Source: Clostridiales bacterium UBA4362 (lineage in GTDB: Bacteria; Bacillota; Clostridia; TANB77; CAG-508). Taken from it: a DNA stretch of 5,943 nt. The notes under the pieces were generated by a model. It was not told the origin of the DNA. It was given only the letters and a program-made list of their open reading frames with translations, and ran no database searches. The position numbers were made by a program, and so were the translations under genes. Location: assembly GCA_002393975.1 (NCBI GenBank), contig DGSM01000031.1:1-5943 (forward strand), given 5' to 3'. Shown here one piece after another: positions 1-5,341 of this stretch. Each line of letters begins with the position of its first letter. The stretch's first letter is position 1.

Positions 1-9
1 TATTTGGGA

Positions 10-1176
10 TTATGCGATCATTTTTCCAAAACCATAACTCTTAAAAGAGCGGCCATGGAAAGAGTAGTCTGGGACATACTTTTCGATGTATTCGATGATA
101 CCAATAAAATAGATCATCTCATATTCATCGACAAAGTTTCTTTTCTTGGAGATTTTGGGAAATTTTACGATAGTGTCACCCTTGGTTCTGAAGAAGGCAT
201 GCCATCTAACATACTCATTACAGGTAGAAGTGTCATAACCATAATCGACTTTGTAAATATTGTATGCTTCGATAAGGTCTTTGATTGTTTCTTCAGGAAG
301 TTTGGCAAATTCGGATATGCGCATATAATCGCCATTCCATTGCCCACCAGTGAAAAGACGCTCTTTTGCGGCACGAATTTTGCCACACATGATAAAGCAA
401 GGATAAGAGTTCTTTCGAACATGTTCTCCTTTGATTCCATGAGTGCTGTAAAGGTCTGCAAACTCCACCATGAGTTGATCCAAATCCATATCAGATTCCC
501 AAATGAATTGAGTAATCTGAGGAATAACCAAATCGCCATCAGGAATGTTTGCATAGAAGTTATCCCATTCAGCAACATATGACTCTGTGACAGGAAATTG
601 ATCATTTTCTGCATTGGTCTCAATTGGGTCCATTACAGCTTTTCTTCTAGATCCATCATAAGGCATGTATTGGAAGTCTTTGATGAACCAGAAATAAAGG
701 TGAGCAAATTTTGCTTTTTCGAGCGGAGTGTAGATTCCTTCAGGATCATGGACTTTAGCTGCGATTTGATCGATTGCCTCTCTAAACCTCTTGTTATAAG
801 CGTACATTTTTTCAGCCGTTCTGAGTTTTGCTGCAGCTTCACTTGCATCGTAGATCATATTTTTGAGTGCGATGTCATTGTCTTTGATAAGTTTAAGGTA
901 ATGTTTTACGCCAGTGATTCCAAAAAACTTATTGATGGTATCCCGTTCTTTTTTGCTAAGCTTACCCAATTCCTCAATCAGAGTTTTAATAGAGAATTTG
1001 GGAATCTCCAGGATGCTTCGGTAACCGGCTTTATCGAGTCTGTAAATGCTGATATACATGTTAACATAGTCGAAAACATGATCTGGATATTCATCAGCAT
1101 CGATTGCCAGTGTCCTCAGCAGAGGGTTGGTTAAATCCTTGCGGATTGCCTCTTTAGAGATGTCTTGCTTTGCCAC
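10..1176 (-). CDS. Hypothetical protein, 388 aa, GTG start
   Basis: I do not recognise this protein. The start is taken as the GTG at 1176 because a strong Shine-Dalgarno (CCCTCC on the plus strand at 1183-1188, read GGAGGG) lies 6 nt upstream; an in-frame ATG 13 codons earlier (1215) has no such site. The protein is soluble-looking, rich in aromatic and charged residues, with no signal peptide or membrane segment. Residues about 63-120 are helical, and the stretch around LSKKERDTINKFFGI (73-87) faintly recalls the start of sigma-factor region 4, but the following helix-turn-helix is not convincing, so I assign no DNA-binding role. Three cysteines (260, 264, 319) are scattered and form no clear metal site. 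It has its own promoter, divergent from the 1350 gene. GC and codon use (ATC, TTC, CGT) resemble the other minus-strand genes and differ from the plus-strand genes. No terminator is visible in the 9 bases after the TAA stop. Confidence 0.85.
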   Translation of the reverse strand: MAKQDISKEAIRKDLTNPLLRTLAIDADEYPDHVFDYVNMYISIYRLDKAGYRSILEIPKFSIKTLIEELGKLSKKERDTINKFFGITGVKHYLKLIKDNDIALKNMIYDASEAAAKLRTAEKMYAYNKRFREAIDQIAAKVHDPEGIYTPLEKAKFAHLYFWFIKDFQYMPYDGSRRKAVMDPIETNAENDQFPVTESYVAEWDNFYANIPDGDLVIPQITQFIWESDMDLDQLMVEFADLYSTHGIKGEHVRKNSYPCFIMCGKIRAAKERLFTGGQWNGDYMRISEFAKLPEETIKDLIEAYNIYKVDYGYDTSTCNEYVRWHAFFRTKGDTIVKFPKISKKRNFVDEYEMIYFIGIIEYIEKYVPDYSFHGRSFKSYGFGKMIA

Positions 1177-1233
1177 AAAAATCCCTCCTAGTATAAAGTA
1201 TTGTGAAATTTTCAAAAAACAAAACTAGATAGT

Positions 1234-1262
1234 ATTATACCATACTTTACATAATATTACAA
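1234..1262 (-). promoter_or_regulatory. SigA-type promoter for the 388-aa gene
   Basis: Read on the minus strand, TTGTAA (1262-1257) is followed after exactly 17 nt by TATAAT (1239-1234). The -10 is extended (TGG directly before TATAAT). The predicted start of transcription is near 1227, leaving a leader of about 50 nt before the GTG at 1176. It lies back to back with the plus-strand promoter at 1297-1324. Confidence 0.75.
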
Positions 1263-1296
1263 ATAATTTTAGATTAAGTAAAATAAACTAAAGTAC

Positions 1297-1324
1297 TTGT
1301 ATTTATAAAAAAATGTTTTATAAT
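1297..1324 (+). promoter_or_regulatory. SigA-type promoter for the 125-aa gene
   Basis: TTGTAT (1297-1302), a 16-nt spacer, then TATAAT (1319-1324). Transcription would begin near 1331, giving a short leader of about 19 nt that carries the ribosome binding site AGGGAGG (1336-1342), 7 nt before the ATG at 1350. Confidence 0.65.
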
Positions 1325-1349
1325 AAAGAAACATTAGGGAGGACAATAT

Positions 1350-1727
1350 ATGGATGCAAGACCTTTTTTTATTGATCAAAATGGAAATACAATTGAATAT
1401 GATGACATTGGTTCTCATATAGGAATAGCTAAACGTTATATTGAGGCTGATTCTAAACTTAAACAAGAATTTGAAAGAAGTGGTTTTACATTGGCTACAG
1501 ATTTTTTAATCGAGGGTAAAGGATTAATTCAAGTTACTGATGGTATTGGAAATGAATGGTATGCCAACAAGATTGTCTTTTCAGCATCGAAGATGAATCC
1601 TAAACAAAAACAGATAGTTATGGGATTTATTTCTGAGGGATATGGTTATGATAATGTAGATGAAATGAGTAAACATAGAGGAGACCAAGGGTTAGCAAAA
1701 AGATTTCACGATTTCGATGAAAAGTAA
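1350..1727 (+). CDS. Hypothetical protein, 125 aa
   Basis: The family is not recognised. The ATG at 1350 is preceded at 7 nt by AGGGAGG and by a good promoter, so the start is well supported. The product is a small, highly charged protein without signal peptide or membrane helix, hence probably cytoplasmic. The N-terminus looks like a beta-rich segment (FFIDQNGNTIEYDDIGSH) followed by a helix (about residues 27-43). The middle (about 48-77) again looks like beta strands around EGKGLIQVTDGIGNEW. The C-terminal third is polar and ends in a charged tail. There are no cysteines and no obvious catalytic motif. It is a single-gene transcription unit: divergent from the 388-aa gene and followed by an A-rich tract and a terminator. 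Codon use is strongly A/T-biased, like the 3662-5141 operon and unlike the minus-strand genes on both sides, so it may belong to the background genome. Confidence 0.85.
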   Translation: MDARPFFIDQNGNTIEYDDIGSHIGIAKRYIEADSKLKQEFERSGFTLATDFLIEGKGLIQVTDGIGNEWYANKIVFSASKMNPKQKQIVMGFISEGYGYDNVDEMSKHRGDQGLAKRFHDFDEK

Positions 1728-1846
1728 ATAAACAAATAATTTAAGAAATAGATTAAGAGATAAATAAAAATAGATAAATAAAAAGTAAAAAAATATAAAA
1801 AATATAAAAAATATAAAAAAATATAAAAAAAATAAAGAAAGAGAGA
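1728..1846 (+). repeat. A-rich 3' tract with 9-nt TATAAAAAA repeats
   Basis: This 119-nt stretch between the stop of the 125-aa gene and the terminator hairpin is almost entirely A with scattered T, a handful of G and a single C. From about 1787 it becomes quasi-periodic: TATA units begin at 1794, 1803, 1812 and 1822 (spacing 9, 9, 10), separated by A-runs. It has stops in every plus frame, so it is not coding. Transcribed from the left it would be an unstructured A-rich 3' UTR. Transcribed from the right it supplies a T-rich sequence beyond the hairpin. A similar tract lies at 5142-5295. Confidence 0.7.
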
Positions 1847-1886
1847 ACCCCCAGATTGCAAGTTCGCAATCTAGGGGTCCTTTTTT
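1847..1886. terminator. Bidirectional intrinsic terminator
   Basis: The stem is ACCCC (1847-1851), one C/A mismatch (1852/1873), then AGATTGC (1853-1859) pairing perfectly with GCAATCT (1866-1872) across a 6-nt loop, closed by GGGGT (1874-1878). On the plus strand CC and six T (1881-1886) follow, ending the 125-aa transcript. On the minus strand the hairpin is followed by a pyrimidine-rich then T-rich stretch, so it can also end the 150-aa gene, whose stop codon lies only 4 nt beyond the T-run. Confidence 0.85.
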
Positions 1887-1890
1887 GGAA

Positions 1891-2343
1891 CTACGGAAGA
1901 ATTTTATTGATATCGAAAATCTCGGATTCAAAGATTGGATTATCGAGAATTCTCTCAATATATCTTCCATGAGCGCAATTGTTTTGATACAAAATATCGC
2001 CACGCTCATATTTTCCGAAATCTGACATCATTACCTTCTGATTTTCTGGTTCGTGATAGATGGAATAGTAAAGGGGATTGAAGTTGCTGGCATCGAAGAC
2101 AATAGCTTCACAATGCATCCTTTCGAAATCTTCCCCTGGAACTTTTTCATAATGCTCTATGGTTAGAACATTAAGATAAGTTCCATCTTTGGAAAATATC
2201 CCCGCAAAGGGACATCCAAAATCAGGATGATAGATCAGTAACTCATCATTTTCTGGATTTACTTCGATAGATACTTCACCTTCATAACCAAATGTTGTTA
2301 GCGCTTCAGAAATCCGCTCCTTCCATTGTTTTTCGTTTCTCAT
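1891..2343 (-). CDS. Hypothetical protein, 150 aa
   Basis: Not recognised. The chosen start is the ATG at 2343, preceded at 7 nt by GGAGGT (2356-2351 read on the minus strand). An in-frame ATG 15 codons upstream lacks a ribosome binding site and would place the GGAGGT inside the gene. The protein is acidic, soluble-looking and rich in aromatic residues. It opens with a helix (about residues 5-18) and continues with alternating beta-like segments (EVSIEVNPENDELLIYHP; GIFSKDGTYLNVLTIEHYE). Its three cysteines, at about residues 44, 78 and 124, are widely spaced. No signal peptide, membrane segment or catalytic signature is visible. It ends with TAG, 4 nt from the T-run of the shared terminator. 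Its composition matches the other minus-strand genes, especially the 278-aa gene upstream, but a terminator and a spacer separate the two, so they are probably not one operon. Confidence 0.8.
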   Translation of the reverse strand: MRNEKQWKERISEALTTFGYEGEVSIEVNPENDELLIYHPDFGCPFAGIFSKDGTYLNVLTIEHYEKVPGEDFERMHCEAIVFDASNFNPLYYSIYHEPENQKVMMSDFGKYERGDILYQNNCAHGRYIERILDNPIFESEIFDINKILP

Positions 2344-2391
2344 AGGTGTTACCTCCGTGTTGTGATGAATAGTTCCTAATAGATACATCTA

Positions 2392-2423
2392 ATTATAAAC
2401 AGCTTGAGAGCCATTTAATACAA
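2392..2423 (-). promoter_or_regulatory. Possible promoter for the 150-aa gene
   Basis: A perfect TATAAT lies on the minus strand (2397-2392), about 50 nt before the start codon. The nearest good -35 match, TTGTAT (2423-2418), is 20 nt away, longer than usual; at 17 nt there is only TATTAA. An alternative is the extended TGTTAAAAT further upstream (around 2446-2438). The position is therefore uncertain. Confidence 0.4.
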
Positions 2424-2459
2424 TGCGTCTACACATTATTTTAACATAAATTTACATAA

Positions 2460-2549
2460 AATGGAAGAGCTTTGTTACTTATAGCTAATGCTAATATATT
2501 AGAAAAGCAAGAAATAGCTTTAGCTAGATACAAAAAAATGCCCCTGTAA
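2460..2549 (+). pseudogene. Possible remnant or micro-ORF (25 codons from TTG)
   Basis: After a TAA at 2457-2459 one plus frame stays open to a TAA at 2547-2549. It reads, in natural-looking low-GC codons, RALLLIANANILEKQ then EIALARYKKMPL. There is no ATG start in frame before the internal Met near the end; a TTG at 2472 has only a weak purine stretch (GGAAGAG) before it. The amphipathic helical pattern and codon choice look like the low-GC plus-strand genes, so it may be the tail of a lost gene. The length is short enough to occur by chance, and it runs into the minus-strand terminator hairpin. Confidence 0.25.
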
Positions 2550-2557
2550 AAGGGGCA
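2532..2557 (-). terminator. Intrinsic terminator of the 278-aa gene
   Basis: On the minus strand, TGCCCC (2557-2552), a 7-nt loop, GGGGCA (2544-2539) and then seven T (2538-2532). It lies 38 nt after the TAA at 2596 and has no T-run on the plus strand, so it acts in one direction only. A small perfect inverted repeat, GACTT-GAA-AAGTC on the plus strand (2559-2571), sits just before it. Confidence 0.85.
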
Positions 2558-2595
2558 GGACTTGAAAAGTCTATATTGTTCAAAAAGCTTTAGCC

Positions 2596-3432
2596 TTAAT
2601 CCCAGCTTTCCTCGATTCCAAACTTCTCTAACGCAGTACGGAACTGCTGAGCATTGAATACGAATACGCCATTATCATCGAAGTTCTTCTTCAAACGAAC
2701 ATTCATGACTCTGACAATATCAGCAAATTCGAAGGGCTTCTTGGGATAATAGAGGATGTTTCTAATAAGCGAATCACTCACATAGACATTGAACGAATCG
2801 TGTCTGTCATAGGAAGTGAGAATCATCTCGTTATCATCAAGGTCTTCGATGGGGTAGATACGATTGATGAGATAACCGAAATCGGTATGAACGCGATTAC
2901 TGATAGCAGCCAGCAAATCCCAACGACTATCAACCATACCAGGTTCATTGGCAAAGTTACCGAAGTTCCCTTTGTATCTGGAGACAGGACAATGTCTTAC
3001 GCTGCACTTAGAGCAAGCTCTAATAGTGGGCAGAAAACTATCCTTTACATGTTCCATATTGCAGAACATGATTTTCAGGAACCGCCAGATCTTTTCCTTG
3101 TCGTGAATACCAGGGTCTCTCTCAAGAGGAGTAATAAACGCACCTTCCATGATGTTGGCGGTGAGTCCAGCAAAGAAACCATAAAGCCAGAAAGACTGGT
3201 CAATGTAATCTTCGATGGAAATTTCCTCATGTTCGAGTCTAAGGTAGTCTTCCTTAGGGACATCAACTGTCAACATACCATCACGGCAGCACAATACAGT
3301 AGGATGTCCTTCAGTGGCTTCGGGAAGGTAGATGCTTCTACGCTTCGCTTCGATTACTCTTTCCGGATCGATGTAAAATCCGATCTTAATTGCGATTGCT
3401 TTTGAAAAACCGTTTTTCCATGTCGTATTCAT
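2596..3432 (-). CDS. Hypothetical protein with a Cys cluster, 278 aa
   Basis: Not assigned to a family. The ATG at 3432 has AGGAGG (3443-3438 on the minus strand) at 5 nt, so the start is clear. The most telling feature is a cysteine cluster, ACSKCSVRHCPVSR, with C140, C143 and C148 (C-x2-C-x4-C) and a further C124, which could hold zinc or an iron-sulfur cluster; C48 and C49 are adjacent. The segment around 80-100 (FWLYGFFAGLTANIMEGAFI) is hydrophobic but contains polar residues and is followed by charged ones, so I read it as a buried helix rather than a clear membrane anchor. The C-terminal part (about 218-273) is helical with aromatic residues. It is a single-gene unit with its own promoter, a leader of about 135 nt and a terminator. 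Codon use (TTC, ATC, CGT, CAG) is like the other minus-strand genes. A regulatory or redox role is only a guess from the cysteines. Confidence 0.85.
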   Translation of the reverse strand: MNTTWKNGFSKAIAIKIGFYIDPERVIEAKRRSIYLPEATEGHPTVLCCRDGMLTVDVPKEDYLRLEHEEISIEDYIDQSFWLYGFFAGLTANIMEGAFITPLERDPGIHDKEKIWRFLKIMFCNMEHVKDSFLPTIRACSKCSVRHCPVSRYKGNFGNFANEPGMVDSRWDLLAAISNRVHTDFGYLINRIYPIEDLDDNEMILTSYDRHDSFNVYVSDSLIRNILYYPKKPFEFADIVRVMNVRLKKNFDDNGVFVFNAQQFRTALEKFGIEESWD

Positions 3433-3490
3433 AATAACCTCCTAGAATATTGACATGTTCCGATATTCGAAAACCTCTTTGACTTTTCAA
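3386..3490 (-). CDS. Possible upstream leader ORF, 34 codons, TTG start
   Basis: On the minus strand a full AGGAGG (3502-3497) is followed after 6 nt by TTG at 3490, an ideal arrangement for initiation. The frame reads 34 residues starting MKSQRGFRISEHVN and stops at 3386, inside the first codons of the 278-aa gene in another frame. It spans the AGGAGG and ATG of the main gene, so ribosomes translating it would pass over that start region. It could be a leader peptide giving translational coupling or control, a remnant of an older start, or chance. The peptide is basic and resembles nothing I know. Confidence 0.3.
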   Translation of the reverse strand: MKSQRGFRISEHVNILGGYYEYDMEKRFFKSNRN

Positions 3491-3548
3491 AGTAAACCTC
3501 CTAAAAATTATTTTGGTGTGCGCGCTGGATGAAAGTCTCAAAAGAGGT
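3473..3548 (-). promoter_or_regulatory. Structured 5' leader of the 278-aa gene
   Basis: Two arms of an imperfect inverted repeat flank the first AGGAGG. The plus-strand arm ACCTCTTTGACTTTTC (3473-3488) is complementary, with small bulges, to GAAAGTCTCAAAAGAGGT (3531-3548). The inner arm can instead fold on itself as CTTTGA-CTTT-TCAAAG (3477-3492), a perfect 6-bp stem with a 4-nt loop that contains the TTG of the leader ORF. The two folds share bases and exclude each other, which is the arrangement expected of a switchable leader. No known riboswitch class is recognised. Confidence 0.35.
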
Positions 3549-3573
3549 ACATAATAAAATTTATGCAAAGGAT

Positions 3574-3602
3574 ATTATAGCATAATTATCAAAAAAATGC
3601 AA
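3574..3602 (-). promoter_or_regulatory. SigA-type promoter for the 278-aa gene
   Basis: On the minus strand, TTGCAT (3602-3597), 17 nt, then TATAAT (3579-3574) with an extended TGC before it. The predicted transcription start is near 3567, which gives a leader of about 135 nt before the ATG at 3432, much longer than the other leaders in the window (about 16-50 nt). Confidence 0.7.
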
Positions 3603-3630
3603 TTATAGTGTGCTTTTGCCAGGATTTATA

Positions 3631-3639
3631 TGCTATAAT
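3631..3639 (+). promoter_or_regulatory. Extended -10 promoter for the DUF402-DHH operon
   Basis: TGCTATAAT at 3631-3639 is a full extended -10. No good -35 stands at 16-18 nt; TTGCCA (3616-3621) is too close at 12 nt, so the promoter probably relies on the extended element. Transcription would start near 3646, leaving a very short leader that begins at or just before the ribosome binding site AAGGAAGAG (3646-3654). TATGCTATAAT (3629-3639) is an inverted copy of ATTATAGCATA (3574-3584), the -10 region of the divergent promoter. Confidence 0.6.
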
Positions 3640-3661
3640 GAAATTAAGGAAGAGATGTGAT

Positions 3662-4195
3662 ATGAGAAAAAAACTTATTAGTAAAACATATATGAGAGGA
3701 GTTTCTTCTTGGAATTTTGTTGTAACAAAAAATGAAGAAGAAAATTATTTTCTATGTATAAAACAAATTAATAAAATCGATAACCCTTTTGTAGTTGAAC
3801 TTGAAGGAAGATCTACTACTTTTATTGATAATGGTTATTATATAGTTGAGTTTACTCCTCTAGATAAACTATATAATGGAAGAGCTTATTTAGATAAAGA
3901 TAAAAACTTAATTGAATATTATTTTGATATAAGTGGTGGTAATGGGGAAGAAGAAAACATTCCTTATTATGATGATATGTATCTTGATCTTATGTATAAG
4001 CCTAATCTAGGAAATGCATTAGATATTTATGATGAGGATGAATTAGAAGAAGCTTTAAATCAAATATTAATAACCAAAGAAGAGTATGATAAAGCATATA
4101 AAGCTCTATATGAACTTATGGATGAAATTAAAGAAGGAAAGAATTTCTTTGTTAATTTAGATAAAAAAGAGTTTGTAAGTAGATTTTTTAAATAG
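3662..4195 (+). CDS. DUF402 family protein, probable nucleoside di/triphosphate phosphatase-like, 177 aa
   Basis: The C-terminal two thirds match the DUF402 pattern. A strand section (DNGYYIVEFTPLDKLYNGRAY, about 56-76) leads to YYFDIS (D89), then PYYDDMYLDLMY (D104, D105, D109), then DIYDEDELEEAL (D121, D124, D126) and a helix starting ITKEEYDKAY. Characterised members of this family are metal-dependent phosphatases acting on nucleoside tri- and diphosphates (S. aureus Ntdp) or on a cytidylyl intermediate (FomD of fosfomycin synthesis); the clustered acidic residues are the expected metal ligands. The exact substrate here cannot be read from sequence. Length is near the family norm (about 160-200 aa). 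The start at 3662 is preferred over an in-frame ATG at 3608, which lies upstream of the promoter's -10. There is no signal peptide, so it is cytoplasmic. It is followed after 10 nt by the DHH gene, so the two form an operon. Codons are very AT-rich. Confidence 0.82.
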   Translation: MRKKLISKTYMRGVSSWNFVVTKNEEENYFLCIKQINKIDNPFVVELEGRSTTFIDNGYYIVEFTPLDKLYNGRAYLDKDKNLIEYYFDISGGNGEEENIPYYDDMYLDLMYKPNLGNALDIYDEDELEEALNQILITKEEYDKAYKALYELMDEIKEGKNFFVNLDKKEFVSRFFK

Positions 4196-4205
4196 AGGAG
4201 ATAAT

Positions 4206-5141
4206 ATGAAAATATTAACATCTTATATTGAACCAGACTTAGATGGAGTATCATCTATGTATGCCTATTCTGAGCTTCTAAATAAGTTAGGTGAGAAAGT
4301 ATATTACTTTATATGGAAAATGCCTAGAATCGAAGTGAGAATCGTATGCGATATGTTTGATATCAAGTTAGATCCGATTAAGAATATACCTAATGAAAAA
4401 AATACATTTGTACTTTTAGATTTTAATGGTTTTGATCAAGCTCATGAAAGTATTACCAAGGAAAGTGTAGTTGAAGTAGTAGACCATCATGGCCTTACAA
4501 AATCTATTCATGAATATACTAATGCTTCTAGAATTCAAATAGATAGAGTAGGAGCTAGTGCTACTATAATTGCAGAAAGATTTAAACTTTTAGGAATAAC
4601 TCCATCTAGAGAAGCGGCTATATTACTTTATTATGGAATAGTTTCTAATAGTTGTAATTTTAAAGCTAATATAACAAATAGCAGAGATATAGAAATTGCT
4701 GATTGGCTAAAAAGTATTTGTAGTGATATTAGTGAAGAAAAAATTAAAGAGATTTTTATTAAAAAATCCATATTTGATGATAAAGATTTAAGACAAGAAA
4801 TGGAATGCGAAAGACCGATGATCACTCATGATAAAAGAGTTCTTGTTGGCCAACTTGAAATATGTAATGTATTGGATTATTTAAAAGAAAAAGAAGATAA
4901 AATTATTAAAGTCTTAAATGAAGTAAACATAGAAAAAGAAACAGATTACTTGTTTTTAAACATGGTGGATATATTAAATGGCTTTTCTTTAATTTATTGT
5001 AATTTAGAACCAACCAAAAGATTAGTAGAAAAAGTTTTTAATTTAAAATTTAAAGGAAATATTGCTAAATGGGACTGTTTAGTACAAAGAAAAGAAATGA
5101 CAAAGGCAATTAGAGATTATGAAGGAGATTTAGACTTTTAA
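4206..5141 (+). CDS. DHH/DHHA2 phosphoesterase, family II pyrophosphatase-like, 311 aa
   Basis: The ATG at 4206 has GAGGAG (4195-4200) 5 nt before it, overlapping the upstream stop. The order of motifs is that of DHH phosphoesterases of the manganese-dependent inorganic pyrophosphatase type: YIEPDLDG (D11, D13), LLDFNG (D72), VVDHHG (D93-H94-H95), GASATII (116-122), then GIVSNSCNFK (144-153), and a C-terminal DHHA2-like domain ending WDCLVQRKEM with R295-K296 where pyrophosphatases carry the SRKK substrate-binding motif. The length equals that of a two-domain enzyme without CBS inserts. Odd points: the His that opens motif I is Tyr7, DHN of motif II is DFN, and the Asp of motif IV is Asn148. 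Two positions that bind metal in true pyrophosphatases are therefore changed, so I do not call it PpaC; a different phosphodiester or polyphosphate substrate, or reduced activity, is possible. It is the second gene of the DUF402 operon and is followed by an A-rich tract and a terminator. Confidence 0.85.
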   Translation: MKILTSYIEPDLDGVSSMYAYSELLNKLGEKVYYFIWKMPRIEVRIVCDMFDIKLDPIKNIPNEKNTFVLLDFNGFDQAHESITKESVVEVVDHHGLTKSIHEYTNASRIQIDRVGASATIIAERFKLLGITPSREAAILLYYGIVSNSCNFKANITNSRDIEIADWLKSICSDISEEKIKEIFIKKSIFDDKDLRQEMECERPMITHDKRVLVGQLEICNVLDYLKEKEDKIIKVLNEVNIEKETDYLFLNMVDILNGFSLIYCNLEPTKRLVEKVFNLKFKGNIAKWDCLVQRKEMTKAIRDYEGDLDF

Positions 5142-5295
5142 AAAATAAAAAATATAAAAATATAAAAAAAGTAAAATAAAAAACAAAAAATAAAAGAATA
5201 AAAATAAGAATAAAAATAAAAATAAGAATAAAAATAAAAATAAATAATATTAAAACTTATATTTTAAACAATACAATAAGATATATAAATTAAAA
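5142..5295 (+). repeat. A-rich 3' tract with (AATAAR)n hexamer repeat
   Basis: These 154 nt, between the DHH stop and the terminator hairpin, are nearly all A and T. From about 5194 to 5245 T falls exactly every 6 nt (5199, 5205, 5211, 5217, 5223, 5229, 5235, 5241), making eight AATAAA/AATAAG hexamers; G replaces A at 5196, 5208 and 5226. It is non-coding. It occupies the same place relative to gene and terminator as the tract at 1728-1846 but has a different repeat period. Confidence 0.75.
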
Positions 5296-5337
5296 AGGGC
5301 TTGGAACCGGAATTACCCGGTTTCCAAGCTCCTTTTT
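5296..5337. terminator. Bidirectional intrinsic terminator
   Basis: GCTTGGAA-CCGG (5299-5310) pairs with CCGG-TTTCCAAGC (5317-5329) with one bulged T and a 6-nt loop; the outer GG/CC bases extend the stem. On the plus strand TTTTT (5333-5337) follows, ending the DUF402-DHH operon. On the minus strand CCCTTTTTAATTTATA follows, ending the lysozyme-like gene, whose stop begins 4 nt beyond the plus T-run. Confidence 0.88.
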
Positions 5338-5341
5338 GAGG

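Noticed and set aside
4..1134. Long plus-strand open frames (about 190 and 178 aa) opposite the 388-aa gene
   Set aside because: They have no ribosome binding site or promoter, and their translations have odd composition (many F, C, I). They are explained by the codon use of the minus-strand gene, which has a good promoter and start.
1177..1215. Upstream ATG start for the 388-aa gene
   Set aside because: The extra 13 codons lack a ribosome binding site and include the GGAGGG that serves the GTG at 1176.
1787..1835. CRISPR array or replication origin in the A-rich repeats
   Set aside because: Units are 9 nt with no spacers, and I see no DnaA-box-like TTATNCACA cluster. It is low-complexity DNA.
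2800..3405. 201-aa plus-strand frame opposite the 278-aa gene
   Set aside because: There is no start signal and no protein-like pattern; the minus-strand gene has AGGAGG, a promoter and a terminator.
3403..3418. GAAAAA-CCG-TTTTTC inverted repeat at the start of the 278-aa gene
   Set aside because: It is a short A/T stem within coding sequence with no T-run at the right place; probably a by-product of Lys/Phe codons.
3608..3661. Upstream ATG start for the DUF402 gene
   Set aside because: It lies upstream of the -10 element at 3634-3639, so it would not be on the transcript; ATG 3662 fits the family length.
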